This document shows, piece after piece, positions 23,694 through 30,972 of a stretch of 64,000 nucleotides of DNA. The notes under the pieces were generated by a model. It ran no database searches. It was not told the DNA's origin and saw only the letters and a program-made list of their open reading frames with translations. The stretch's first letter is position 1, and each line of letters begins with the position of its first letter. This DNA comes from Streptomyces sp. CB01881 (GTDB taxonomy: Bacteria; Actinomycetota; Actinomycetes; Streptomycetales; Streptomycetaceae), in NCBI RefSeq assembly GCF_002953255.1, contig NZ_CP026498.1, forward strand, positions 9,559,605 through 9,623,604, given 5' to 3'. The position numbers were made by a program, and so were the translations under genes.

Positions 23694-24659
23694 TCAGGAC
23701 TCGTAGTGGACGAGGCGCTTCTGCGCCTTGAACTGGACCGCCGTGACGACGAGGGTCAACAGCAGCAGGAGCAGCGCGGCGGCGCTCGACAGGCCGAAGT
23801 GGAACTCGCGGAAGCCCTGCTGGTAGACCTTGTAGACGATGGTCTGGGCGCCTTCGTTGTGGTCCGGGTTGACCAGGACGTAGACGAGGTCGAAGGCCTG
23901 GAACGAGCTGATCACCGACACCACCACCGTGAAGAAGACGGTGGGCGAGAGCAGCGGCAGGGTGACCGAGCGCAGGGTCTGCCACGGGCCGGCGCCGTCG
24001 ATCCGCGCGGCTTCGAGCAGGTTCGGCGGGATGGTCGCGAGCCCGGCCAGGAAGATGACGACGTTGAGTCCGAGCGAGGACCAGATCGTCACGACCGCGA
24101 TGGCGGGGACGACCCAGTCCGGGTCCGCCAGCCAGTCGGGCAGGGTGACCCCGAAGAGGTCGTGCGCGGTGCCGTTGAGGATGCCGTCGGCGCCGCCGCC
24201 GAGGATCATCTGCCAGATCACCGACACCGCGACCGAGCTGGTCACGACGGGCAGGAAGTAGACGACCCGGTAGACGGTCCGGCCGCGCACGCCGTGGAGG
24301 GCGAGCGCGATCAGCAGGGCCAGGGCGAGCCCGCCCGGCACGGTGATCAGGCCGATCTTGAGGGTGTTCCACACCGCGCGGCCGAACTCCGGGTCGGTCA
24401 GCTGGGTGCGGTAGTTGTCCAGGCCGACCCAGGTGGCGTCGCCCAGGCCGTCCCAGCGCATGAAGGAGAGCACGACGGCGAAGCCGAGCGGGCCGGCCAG
24501 GAAGACCAGCAGGCCCAGCAGCTGGGGGGCGAGGAAGACGAGGGCCCACCGCCGGTCACGGCGGCGCCAGAGCGGCTCGGGGCCGCTGCGGGCCGCGGGG
24601 GCCCGGCCGGCGGCGCGGCGCCCGCCCCGCCGGGCCGCGGGCTGGGTGACGGCGCTCAC
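23694..24659 (-). CDS. Sugar ABC transporter permease, MalF-type
   Basis: 321 residues, six membrane helices after a charged, Ala/Arg-rich cytoplasmic start (MSAVTQPAARRGGRRAAG). The EAA loop is LEAARIDGAGPWQTLRSVTLPLLSP. SFMRWDGLGDATWVGLDNYRTQLTD and SSFQAFDLVYVLVNPDHNEGAQTIVY are typical CUT1 blocks. The GTG start at 24659 overlaps the binding-protein stop by 4 bases. It pairs with the MalG-type permease 9 bases downstream. Confidence 0.9.
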   Translation of the reverse strand: MSAVTQPAARRGGRRAAGRAPAARSGPEPLWRRRDRRWALVFLAPQLLGLLVFLAGPLGFAVVLSFMRWDGLGDATWVGLDNYRTQLTDPEFGRAVWNTLKIGLITVPGGLALALLIALALHGVRGRTVYRVVYFLPVVTSSVAVSVIWQMILGGGADGILNGTAHDLFGVTLPDWLADPDWVVPAIAVVTIWSSLGLNVVIFLAGLATIPPNLLEAARIDGAGPWQTLRSVTLPLLSPTVFFTVVVSVISSFQAFDLVYVLVNPDHNEGAQTIVYKVYQQGFREFHFGLSSAAALLLLLLTLVVTAVQFKAQKRLVHYES

Positions 24660-25975
24660 CCCTGCTTGCCCTTCATGCCGTCGACCAGGGCCTGGAGCTG
24701 GGTCATGCCCTCGTCGAAGCCGGTCTTGCCCTCCCAGATCTTCATGAGCTGGTCGTTGATCGCCTTGGTCAGGCCGGGGACGGCGGCCTCGTCGGGGTAG
24801 TTGGCGAAGCCCCGGTCGCGCAGGTCGAGGAAGGTCTTCGCGTGCGCCGGGTAGTTGCCGTCGGTCACCAGGTTCTCGGCGCCCTTGACGGACGGGACGG
24901 CGCTGCCGCCCTTGAGCCGCAGCTGCTGGCCCTCCTTGCTGACGAACTCGGTGAGGAAGGTGAACGCCTCCTTCGGGTGCCTGGTGTTCTTGTTGACGGC
25001 CAGGTAGGAGGCGGCGACGGCACCCGGGATCGGCCGGCCGGACTCGGAGGGGAACGGCACGATGTCGTAGCCGCCGCGGTCACCGCCCTTGTCGATGCTC
25101 TCGATCACCCAGCGGCCGCCGGCGTAGAAGCCGGCCTTGTGCTTGATGAACTGGGTGGCCGCGCCGTTGCCCTCGGGCAGCAGGTCGGCGGAGGCGAACG
25201 TCTTGTCCCGGTAGCCGTCGGCGAGGGTCCTGAACGCCTGCCGGGTCTTCGGGTCGGACGTCGCGACGAACCGGCCGCCGTCCCAGACCTTGCCGCCGAA
25301 GCCGTTGACCACGCTGTAGTTGGCGCCGTACCAGTTCCAGAAGATGGAGCCGTACTTGCCGGCGGCCTTGAGCTTCGCGTTCATCTCCAGGTACTTGGCC
25401 ATGGTCCACTGCCCTGACTCGTTCAGCACGGCCGGGTCCTCGGTGATCCCGGCGTCGGCCAGGGCCTTCTTGTCGAACCAGAGGACCTCGGGGTTGGTGT
25501 CGTTCGGGACGCCGTAGGTGACGCCGTCCTTCTTCGCACCGCCGTAGATGCCCTCGAAGAAGTCGGCGGGCCTGCTGCGGCTCTGCGGCCCGGCGAGCTG
25601 CTCGTCGAGCGGGGCGAGCACGCCGTCGGCGACGAGCTTGCCGATGTGGTCGTCGCCGACGTAGACGACGTCGGGGGCGGTCCCGGAGGTGAGCTGGGTG
25701 AGCAGCTTGGGGTGGTAGTCCTCGTAGGAGGAGACCTGTTCGAGCTTGAGGGTGATGTTCGGGTGCTTCCTGGTGAAGTCGTCGGTGAAGGCCTTGAAGG
25801 CCGCGGTGTCCTCGGCCGAGCCCCAGGTCGACCAGCGGATGGTGACCTTGCCGTCCTTGCCGTCCTTGCCGTCCGAGGCGGGGCCTGCGCCGCCGGACCC
25901 GCTGCACGCGGACGCGGTGGTGGCCAGGGCGACCGCGGCGGCGAGCAGGGCTGTTCTTCTCGTGAAAGCGGACAT
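24656..25975 (-). CDS. Extracellular sugar-binding lipoprotein of an ABC importer
   Basis: 439 residues. The signal MSAFTRRTALLAAAVALATTASACSG ends in a lipobox with the lipidated Cys at about residue 24; the twin Arg suggests possible Tat export. After a DGK repeat linker the mature protein shows the CUT1 binding-protein pattern (IRWSTWGSAEDTAAFKAFTDDF; LTSGTAPDVVYVG; AAASYLAVNKNTRHPKEAFTFLTEFV). It delivers an unidentified oligosaccharide or glycoside to the two permeases encoded directly downstream. It lies 92 bases after the SDR gene. Confidence 0.9.
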   Translation of the reverse strand: MSAFTRRTALLAAAVALATTASACSGSGGAGPASDGKDGKDGKVTIRWSTWGSAEDTAAFKAFTDDFTRKHPNITLKLEQVSSYEDYHPKLLTQLTSGTAPDVVYVGDDHIGKLVADGVLAPLDEQLAGPQSRSRPADFFEGIYGGAKKDGVTYGVPNDTNPEVLWFDKKALADAGITEDPAVLNESGQWTMAKYLEMNAKLKAAGKYGSIFWNWYGANYSVVNGFGGKVWDGGRFVATSDPKTRQAFRTLADGYRDKTFASADLLPEGNGAATQFIKHKAGFYAGGRWVIESIDKGGDRGGYDIVPFPSESGRPIPGAVAASYLAVNKNTRHPKEAFTFLTEFVSKEGQQLRLKGGSAVPSVKGAENLVTDGNYPAHAKTFLDLRDRGFANYPDEAAVPGLTKAINDQLMKIWEGKTGFDEGMTQLQALVDGMKGKQG

Positions 25976-26067
25976 CGGATGCCTCCTGGGCTTTCGTGAG
26001 GACTGAGGGGTGCGGGTGGGGTGCCGGTGGGGGCGTTGTGGCGGGCGGGGGGATGCTCCTACGGCTG

Positions 26068-26817
26068 TCAGGCGAGGCCGCCGCCGTCGACGACGAGGGC
26101 GGAGCCGGTCATGTAGCTGCTCGCGTCGCCGGCGAGGAACAGCACGGTGTTGGCGATCTCCTCGGGCGAGCCCGCGCGGCCCATCGGCCGGTCGGCGGCG
26201 TCCTTCTCGAAGGCCGCCCACTCCTCGTGGAGCTGGCGCGCCTCGTCGCGGAGCATCGGGGTCAGGGTGTCGCCCGGGTTGACCGAGTTGACGCGGATGC
26301 CGGCGGCGGCGTGGTCGATCGCCAGGGCGCGCGTCATGTTGACGACCGCGGCCTTGGAGGCGCAGTAGGACAGCGCGTTGCCGCCGCCCTTCAACCCCCA
26401 GCCGGAGCCGGTGTTGATGATCGAGCCGCCCCCCGTCATCGCCGGGACGGCGAAGCGGCACATCAGGTAGACGGACCGGACGTTGACGGCCATCACCCGG
26501 TCCCAGTCCTCGGCGGAGATCTCCAGCGCGGTCTGGCGGCGGATGATCCCGGCGTTGTTGAACAGGACGTGCAGGCCGCCGTACGTCCGGACCGCGATGG
26601 TGACGATCCGTTCGCAGTCGGTCTCCGAGGAGACGTCGGCCCGCACCGCCACCGCCCGGCCGCCCGCGGCCTCGATCTCGCGGACGACCGGGCCGGCGTC
26701 CGCGAGGTCGGCGATGACCACGGCGGCGCCCTCGGCGGCGAACAGCACGGCGGTGGCGCGGCCGATGCCGGAGGCGCCACCGGTGACGATGGCGACCTTG
26801 TTGCGCAGGGTGTTCAT
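26068..26817 (-). CDS. Short-chain dehydrogenase/reductase
   Basis: A 249-residue classical SDR: TGGASGIGRATAV for NAD(P) binding, IADLADA after the second strand (an acidic residue that favours NAD), NNAGI, the catalytic Ser in NTGSGWGLKGG and YCASK for the Tyr-Lys pair. The C-terminal SSYMTGSALVVDGGGLA is typical of sugar or polyol dehydrogenases. Its ATG overlaps the kinase stop (ATGA). In this operon it probably oxidises a sugar, polyol or hydroxy-acid derived from the imported glycoside; that is inference from context. Confidence 0.85.
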   Translation of the reverse strand: MNTLRNKVAIVTGGASGIGRATAVLFAAEGAAVVIADLADAGPVVREIEAAGGRAVAVRADVSSETDCERIVTIAVRTYGGLHVLFNNAGIIRRQTALEISAEDWDRVMAVNVRSVYLMCRFAVPAMTGGGSIINTGSGWGLKGGGNALSYCASKAAVVNMTRALAIDHAAAGIRVNSVNPGDTLTPMLRDEARQLHEEWAAFEKDAADRPMGRAGSPEEIANTVLFLAGDASSYMTGSALVVDGGGLA

Positions 26818-27920
26818 GGGAGCTCCTCACTCGCCGACTGGATGCGGTACAGAACTGATTCACGGTGTCCGGTGACGACCCGGACGTGGCCGTCGAGCGC
26901 GGCGTCGGCCTCCTGGTCCCCGCTGTCCGCGAGCAGGGGCCGCCCGCCGAGCCCGGCGAGCTTCTCCCGGGTGGCGAGGACGACGATCCCGGCGAGCCCG
27001 GCCAGCACCCGCGGGCTGAACTGCTGGTTGCCGCGCCCGATCACGAAACCCTGCCCACCGATGACGGACAACACACCATGCGTCACCTGTGACATGGCAA
27101 TGGTGTGCAGCTGCCGCTCGGTGACGTCGGAGGCCAGCAGGGCGCCGTCCCGGACGACGTCCACACCCAGCGGCGTCAACTCCAGGCCGAGTTCCCGCCC
27201 CACGGCGAGCGTGGTCGCGCCGGGCCCCAGCGCGTAGGCGGTACCGGGCCGCATGGCCGCCACCACCGCCCGGGCGATGGACTCCGCCGTGCCCGGCGGC
27301 GCCGCCGAGGAGCCGCACTTGCGGCCGCTGAGCCGCGCCCGCTGCGCCGGCACCCGGAGGGTCCCGTACAGCCGGGCACCGACCCGCCCCGCCCGGTACG
27401 CCTCCTCGTCCAGGTCGACGACCTCCGCCTCGACCGTCCTCCCGTCGAACCCGGCGGCGGCCGCCCCCGCCGCGAACGGACTGACGGCGAAACAGCCCGA
27501 GTAGACCTTCACCCCGGCCGGCACGCCGAGCACCGGCGGGCGCGGCCCGGCGTCCAGGACGTCCCGCGCCGTGCCGTCGCCGCCCGCGAACAGCAGCAGG
27601 TCCACCGTGCCGAGCGCGGCCACCGCCGCCCGGGTGTCCACCGCGCCGGTGGCGGCCCCGGAGCGGGCGCGGTGGGCGGTCTCGTACGGGACGGCGGCGG
27701 CGAGCGCGCTGTCCTCCCCCATCGGGCCGGCGACGGTGCGGACGAGGACGTCGGGACGCCGCGAGTGCAGGGCGCGCAGCGCGGCCGCCGCGCGGCCGGC
27801 CGCCCGCGGGACGGCGCCCAGGGCGAGCGCCCTGGCCTGGACGCCGGGCCCGTCGCTGCCCTTGAGGGCGACGGCTCCGCCGAGGCCCGCGACCGGGTTC
27901 ACGATCAGACCGACGATCAT
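26814..27920 (-). CDS. ATP-NAD kinase-family protein (AcoX-like)
   Basis: 368 residues beginning MIVGLIVNPVAGLGGAVALKGSDGPG, the start typical of the AcoX-like branch of the NAD/diacylglycerol-kinase superfamily. The nucleotide-binding LLLFAGGDGTARDVLDAG contains the GGDGT motif and GVPAGVKVYSGCFAVSP supplies the second conserved loop; the C-terminal ELTPLGVDVVRDG and GGQGFVIGRGNQQFSP are also typical. In this family the phosphoryl acceptor is usually not known. The operon position directly after GcvPB, overlapping by 4 bases, suggests that it phosphorylates an intermediate or a cofactor of that step. Confidence 0.8.
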   Translation of the reverse strand: MIVGLIVNPVAGLGGAVALKGSDGPGVQARALALGAVPRAAGRAAAALRALHSRRPDVLVRTVAGPMGEDSALAAAVPYETAHRARSGAATGAVDTRAAVAALGTVDLLLFAGGDGTARDVLDAGPRPPVLGVPAGVKVYSGCFAVSPFAAGAAAAGFDGRTVEAEVVDLDEEAYRAGRVGARLYGTLRVPAQRARLSGRKCGSSAAPPGTAESIARAVVAAMRPGTAYALGPGATTLAVGRELGLELTPLGVDVVRDGALLASDVTERQLHTIAMSQVTHGVLSVIGGQGFVIGRGNQQFSPRVLAGLAGIVVLATREKLAGLGGRPLLADSGDQEADAALDGHVRVVTGHRESVLYRIQSASEELP

Positions 27921-29554
27921 CCGCCGTGCATCCCCTCGTGGTTCCCGCCGTGCTTCTCCCCGTGCATCCCCTCGTGGTTCCCGCCATGCTTCCCGCCGTG
28001 CTTGCGGCGGTAGGCGCGCCAGGAGGGCGACCACTGCGCCGGATCGTCCAGCGGGCCGGGGTCGATCCGGTGGACGCTCTGCCGGTAGGGCGCGCCCCGC
28101 ACGAAGTCGGGGTCCTCGCGCGCCTCGGCGGCGACGTGGGCGAGGATCGCCGCGTACTCGTCGAGGTCCTCCCGGGAGTAGGACTCGGTCGGCTCCAGGG
28201 TGAACGGCTCGGGCACCACGTACGGGTGGTGGCTGGTCCAGTAGTGCACGCCGAAGTCGGCCGCCCGGACGCCGATCTCCTCCGAGTGCACGCCGGTCTC
28301 CGCGGTCAGCTCCTGCCAGGAGTAGCGGACCTGTTCGACCCGCCGCCGCTGCGCCCACGGGACGGAGGCGCCGGGGATCCGCAGCACCTTGCTCATCAGG
28401 TAGTTGTTGTTGAGGACGGCCGTCTCCGCGACCTCCCGCAGGCCCTCCGCCCCGAGCGCCATCACCCAGGCGTAGGCGCGGACGACGTTGGGCGTCACCC
28501 CGAGGAACGGCCGGATCTTCCCGACCGAACGCTCCGGGGCGGTCAGCGTGTACGACCCGCCGTCGAGGTCGACGACCGGACCGGGCAGGAACGGCACCAG
28601 CGCCTCGGCGACGCCGCACGCGCCGGCCGCCGGCCCGCCGCACGCGTGCGGCGTCGAGAAGGTCTTGTGCAGGTTGAAGTGGCACAGGTCGAACCCGGCG
28701 TCCCGGGCCCGGGTGATGCCGAGGATGCCGTTGGCGTTGGCCTGGTCGTAACAGGCCAGGCCGCCGGCCTCGTGGACCAGGTCGACGAACTCGCGGATCC
28801 GCGGGTTGAAGATCCCGGTGTCCTCCGGGTTGGTGATCAGGAGCGCGGCGGTGCGCGGGCCGACCGCCGCGCGCAGCGCCTCGATGTCGGGGCAGCCCTC
28901 GGCGTCCGGCATGAGGGTGACGACCTCGTACCCGGCGACCTTGGCGCAGGCCGCGTTCGAGGGGTGGGAGAACATCGTGGTGATCACCTGGTCGCGCTGC
29001 TCCCCCTCGCCCCGGGCGGCGTGGTAGGCGCGGATCATGGCGATGTTGGCGTAGATCGCCGCGGAGCCCGCGCCGGGCTGGAGCGAGACCCGTGCCATGC
29101 CGGAGATCTCCTTGAGGATCTGCTCCAGCCGCCAGTAGATCTCCAGCACGCCCTGCACGGTGTCCTCGGGCTGGAGCGGGTGCAGCCCGGCGACCCGCGG
29201 GTCGCGTACGAGGGCGTCGTTGACCTTGGGGCTGTACTTCATCGTGCAAGTGCCCTGGCCGACGTCGATGTTCAGGTCGGCGCCGAGGGTCTCCTGCGAC
29301 AGCCGCAGGTAGTGCCGGACCACCTGGTTCTGCGACAGTTCGGGCAGCGCGGGCGGGGTGCGGCGGGCGACGCCCTCGGGCAGTTCGACCAGCGGCGCGT
29401 CCGGGGCGGGGACGCCCACGCCGCGCCGCCCGGGCCGGGACAGCTCGAAGACGATCTCCTCGTCCCAGCGGGCCTGGTGGAAGCGGCGCAGGGCGGGCCT
29501 GGCCCCGATCGGCAGGGTGGCGAACGGTTCGCCGGTCGTTCCGTGCGAGCTCAC
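27917..29554 (-). CDS. gcvPB: Glycine dehydrogenase (decarboxylating) subunit 2, GcvPB-like
   Basis: 545 residues, close to the length of bacterial GcvPB. The PLP lysine lies in CHFNLHKTFSTPHACGGP. Other family blocks are GLHPLQPEDTVQG, SLQPGAGSAAIYANIAMIRAYH, TNPEDTGIFNPRIREFVDLVH, and DFGVHYWTSHHPYVVPEPFTLEPTES. With GcvPA it forms the P-protein of glycine cleavage. An extra His/Gly tail of 28 residues (KHGG and NHEGMHG units) ends the protein. The GTG start overlaps the GcvPA stop. GcvT, GcvH and lipoamide dehydrogenase are not in the window, so true glycine cleavage needs partners from elsewhere, or the pair has another amino-acid substrate. Confidence 0.87.
   Translation of the reverse strand: MSSHGTTGEPFATLPIGARPALRRFHQARWDEEIVFELSRPGRRGVGVPAPDAPLVELPEGVARRTPPALPELSQNQVVRHYLRLSQETLGADLNIDVGQGTCTMKYSPKVNDALVRDPRVAGLHPLQPEDTVQGVLEIYWRLEQILKEISGMARVSLQPGAGSAAIYANIAMIRAYHAARGEGEQRDQVITTMFSHPSNAACAKVAGYEVVTLMPDAEGCPDIEALRAAVGPRTAALLITNPEDTGIFNPRIREFVDLVHEAGGLACYDQANANGILGITRARDAGFDLCHFNLHKTFSTPHACGGPAAGACGVAEALVPFLPGPVVDLDGGSYTLTAPERSVGKIRPFLGVTPNVVRAYAWVMALGAEGLREVAETAVLNNNYLMSKVLRIPGASVPWAQRRRVEQVRYSWQELTAETGVHSEEIGVRAADFGVHYWTSHHPYVVPEPFTLEPTESYSREDLDEYAAILAHVAAEAREDPDFVRGAPYRQSVHRIDPGPLDDPAQWSPSWRAYRRKHGGKHGGNHEGMHGEKHGGNHEGMHGG
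27920..28003 (-). repeat. Tandem repeats encoding a His/Gly-rich C-terminal tail of GcvPB
   Basis: Imperfect 39-bp units (each giving EKHGGNHEGMHG or close variants) with 12-bp subunits encode a 28-residue tail with eight histidines. It looks like a metal-binding or expansion-prone extension absent from ordinary GcvPB. Confidence 0.75.
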
Positions 29555-30963
29555 GCGGTGCCTCCGGTGGCGGAAGGGACGTCGATGGCGGCGGTGCCGG
29601 AAGGGGCGTCGGCGGCGGGAGGGGCGTCGATGGCGGACAGCGCGTCCTTGACGGCCGCCGCGAGGGTGTCGATGTCGGCGACGGAGTGCCGCTCGGTGAC
29701 GCAGACCAGCACCTCCCGGGGCCCGAGCCGCACGCCGCCGAGGACGTCCCGGCGTCGCAGGGCGGCGAGCAGGGCGTCGGCGTCCGGCACCTCGACGGCG
29801 AACTCCCGGAAGTGGACCGCCTCCTGGTGGCGGACGACGGCGCCGGCGGCGGCGAGCGCGCGCATCGCGTACCGGGTGCGGGCGAGGATCGTCTCGCCGA
29901 TCTCCCGCATGCCCTGCGGTCCCATCAGCGCGAGGTAGACGCCGGCGGTGATGCCCCACAGGGCGGCCGCCGTGCCGACCCACTCCTTGCCCTCCTCGCG
30001 CAGCGCGAAGGAGGTCCGGTCGTACAGGACGTCGCCGAAGCCGTACTCGCCGGGGACGGCGGTCGGGGCGATGCCGAACAGCCGGGACGGGAACTCCGCG
30101 ACCAGGCGCTCGTCGTCGTGCGCGGCGATGAACCCGGCCTGGCCGCCGCCGTACTGCGGGTGCATGCCGAGGGACTGGATGTCCCCGCAGACCAGGTCGG
30201 CGCCGTAGGAGGCCGGCGGGGCGAGCACACCGAGCGAGATCGGGTCGGTGGAGACGACCAGCAGGGCGCCGACGGCGTGCGCCAGGCCGGCCAGTTCGCG
30301 GCCGCGGGTCTCGACGACGCCGTGGACGGTGGGCGTCTCCAGGTAGAGGGCGGCGAAGGTGTCGTCCAGCCGGACGTCGCCCATCTCCCCCGAGTCGCCC
30401 ACCGGGGCGAGCAGCACCTCGACGTCCGGGGCGAGGTAGTCGCGGATCTTGGCCAGTTTGTCGGCCGCGACCGCCCCGCTGACCAGCACCCGGTTCCGGC
30501 CGGTGCGGCGCGCGGCCATCCGCAGGGCCGTCCCGGCCGCCTGGAAGCCGTCGTAGGTGGGGACGTTGACGACGTCCATCTCCAGCAGCTCGGCCATCAT
30601 CGAGACGTACTCGAAGAGGGCCTGGAATCGGCCGTGGTCCTCGTAGGGCTCGCCCGCGTAGGCGGTCAGGAACTCGCCGCGCCCGTTGACCTCGTCGCAC
30701 ACCGCCGGGACGTGGTGCGGGTAGCAGCCGTGGCCGAGGAAGCTCAGCAGCTCGGCCGGGTCGGTGTTCCGGGCCAGCAGGCCGCGGACGTGCCGCGCCA
30801 GGCCGTGCTCGTCGGCGAACGGCGCGGGCAGGTCGAGCGGGCGGTCGAGGCGCAGGTCGGCGGGGATGTCGCCGTAGAACTCGGCGACGTCGGGGGCGCC
30901 GATCTCGGCGAGCATCGCCGCCCGCGTCTCGGGCCCCGCGTTGGGGATGTAGGGATGGGCCAC
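29551..30963 (-). CDS. gcvPA: Glycine dehydrogenase (decarboxylating) subunit 1, GcvPA-like
   Basis: About 470 residues. It starts with the family opening HPYIPNAGPETRAAMLAEIGAPDVAEFYGDIP and continues with LLSFLGHGCYPHHVPAVCDEV, FLTAYAGEPYEDHGRFQALFEY, MDVVNVPTYDGFQAAGTALRMAAR and MHPQYGGGQAGFIAAHDDERLVAEFPSRL, all diagnostic of GcvPA. I prefer the GTG at 30963 because GAGGAG (30969-30974) would overlap the first GTG at 30969. A Pro/Ala/Ser-rich tail follows about residue 450. The gene is 9 bases downstream of the GH42 gene. Most streptomycetes use one fused GcvP, so this split pair is accessory and probably acquired. Confidence 0.87.
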   Translation of the reverse strand: MAHPYIPNAGPETRAAMLAEIGAPDVAEFYGDIPADLRLDRPLDLPAPFADEHGLARHVRGLLARNTDPAELLSFLGHGCYPHHVPAVCDEVNGRGEFLTAYAGEPYEDHGRFQALFEYVSMMAELLEMDVVNVPTYDGFQAAGTALRMAARRTGRNRVLVSGAVAADKLAKIRDYLAPDVEVLLAPVGDSGEMGDVRLDDTFAALYLETPTVHGVVETRGRELAGLAHAVGALLVVSTDPISLGVLAPPASYGADLVCGDIQSLGMHPQYGGGQAGFIAAHDDERLVAEFPSRLFGIAPTAVPGEYGFGDVLYDRTSFALREEGKEWVGTAAALWGITAGVYLALMGPQGMREIGETILARTRYAMRALAAAGAVVRHQEAVHFREFAVEVPDADALLAALRRRDVLGGVRLGPREVLVCVTERHSVADIDTLAAAVKDALSAIDAPPAADAPSGTAAIDVPSATGGTA

Positions 30964-30972
30964 GGGCACTCC

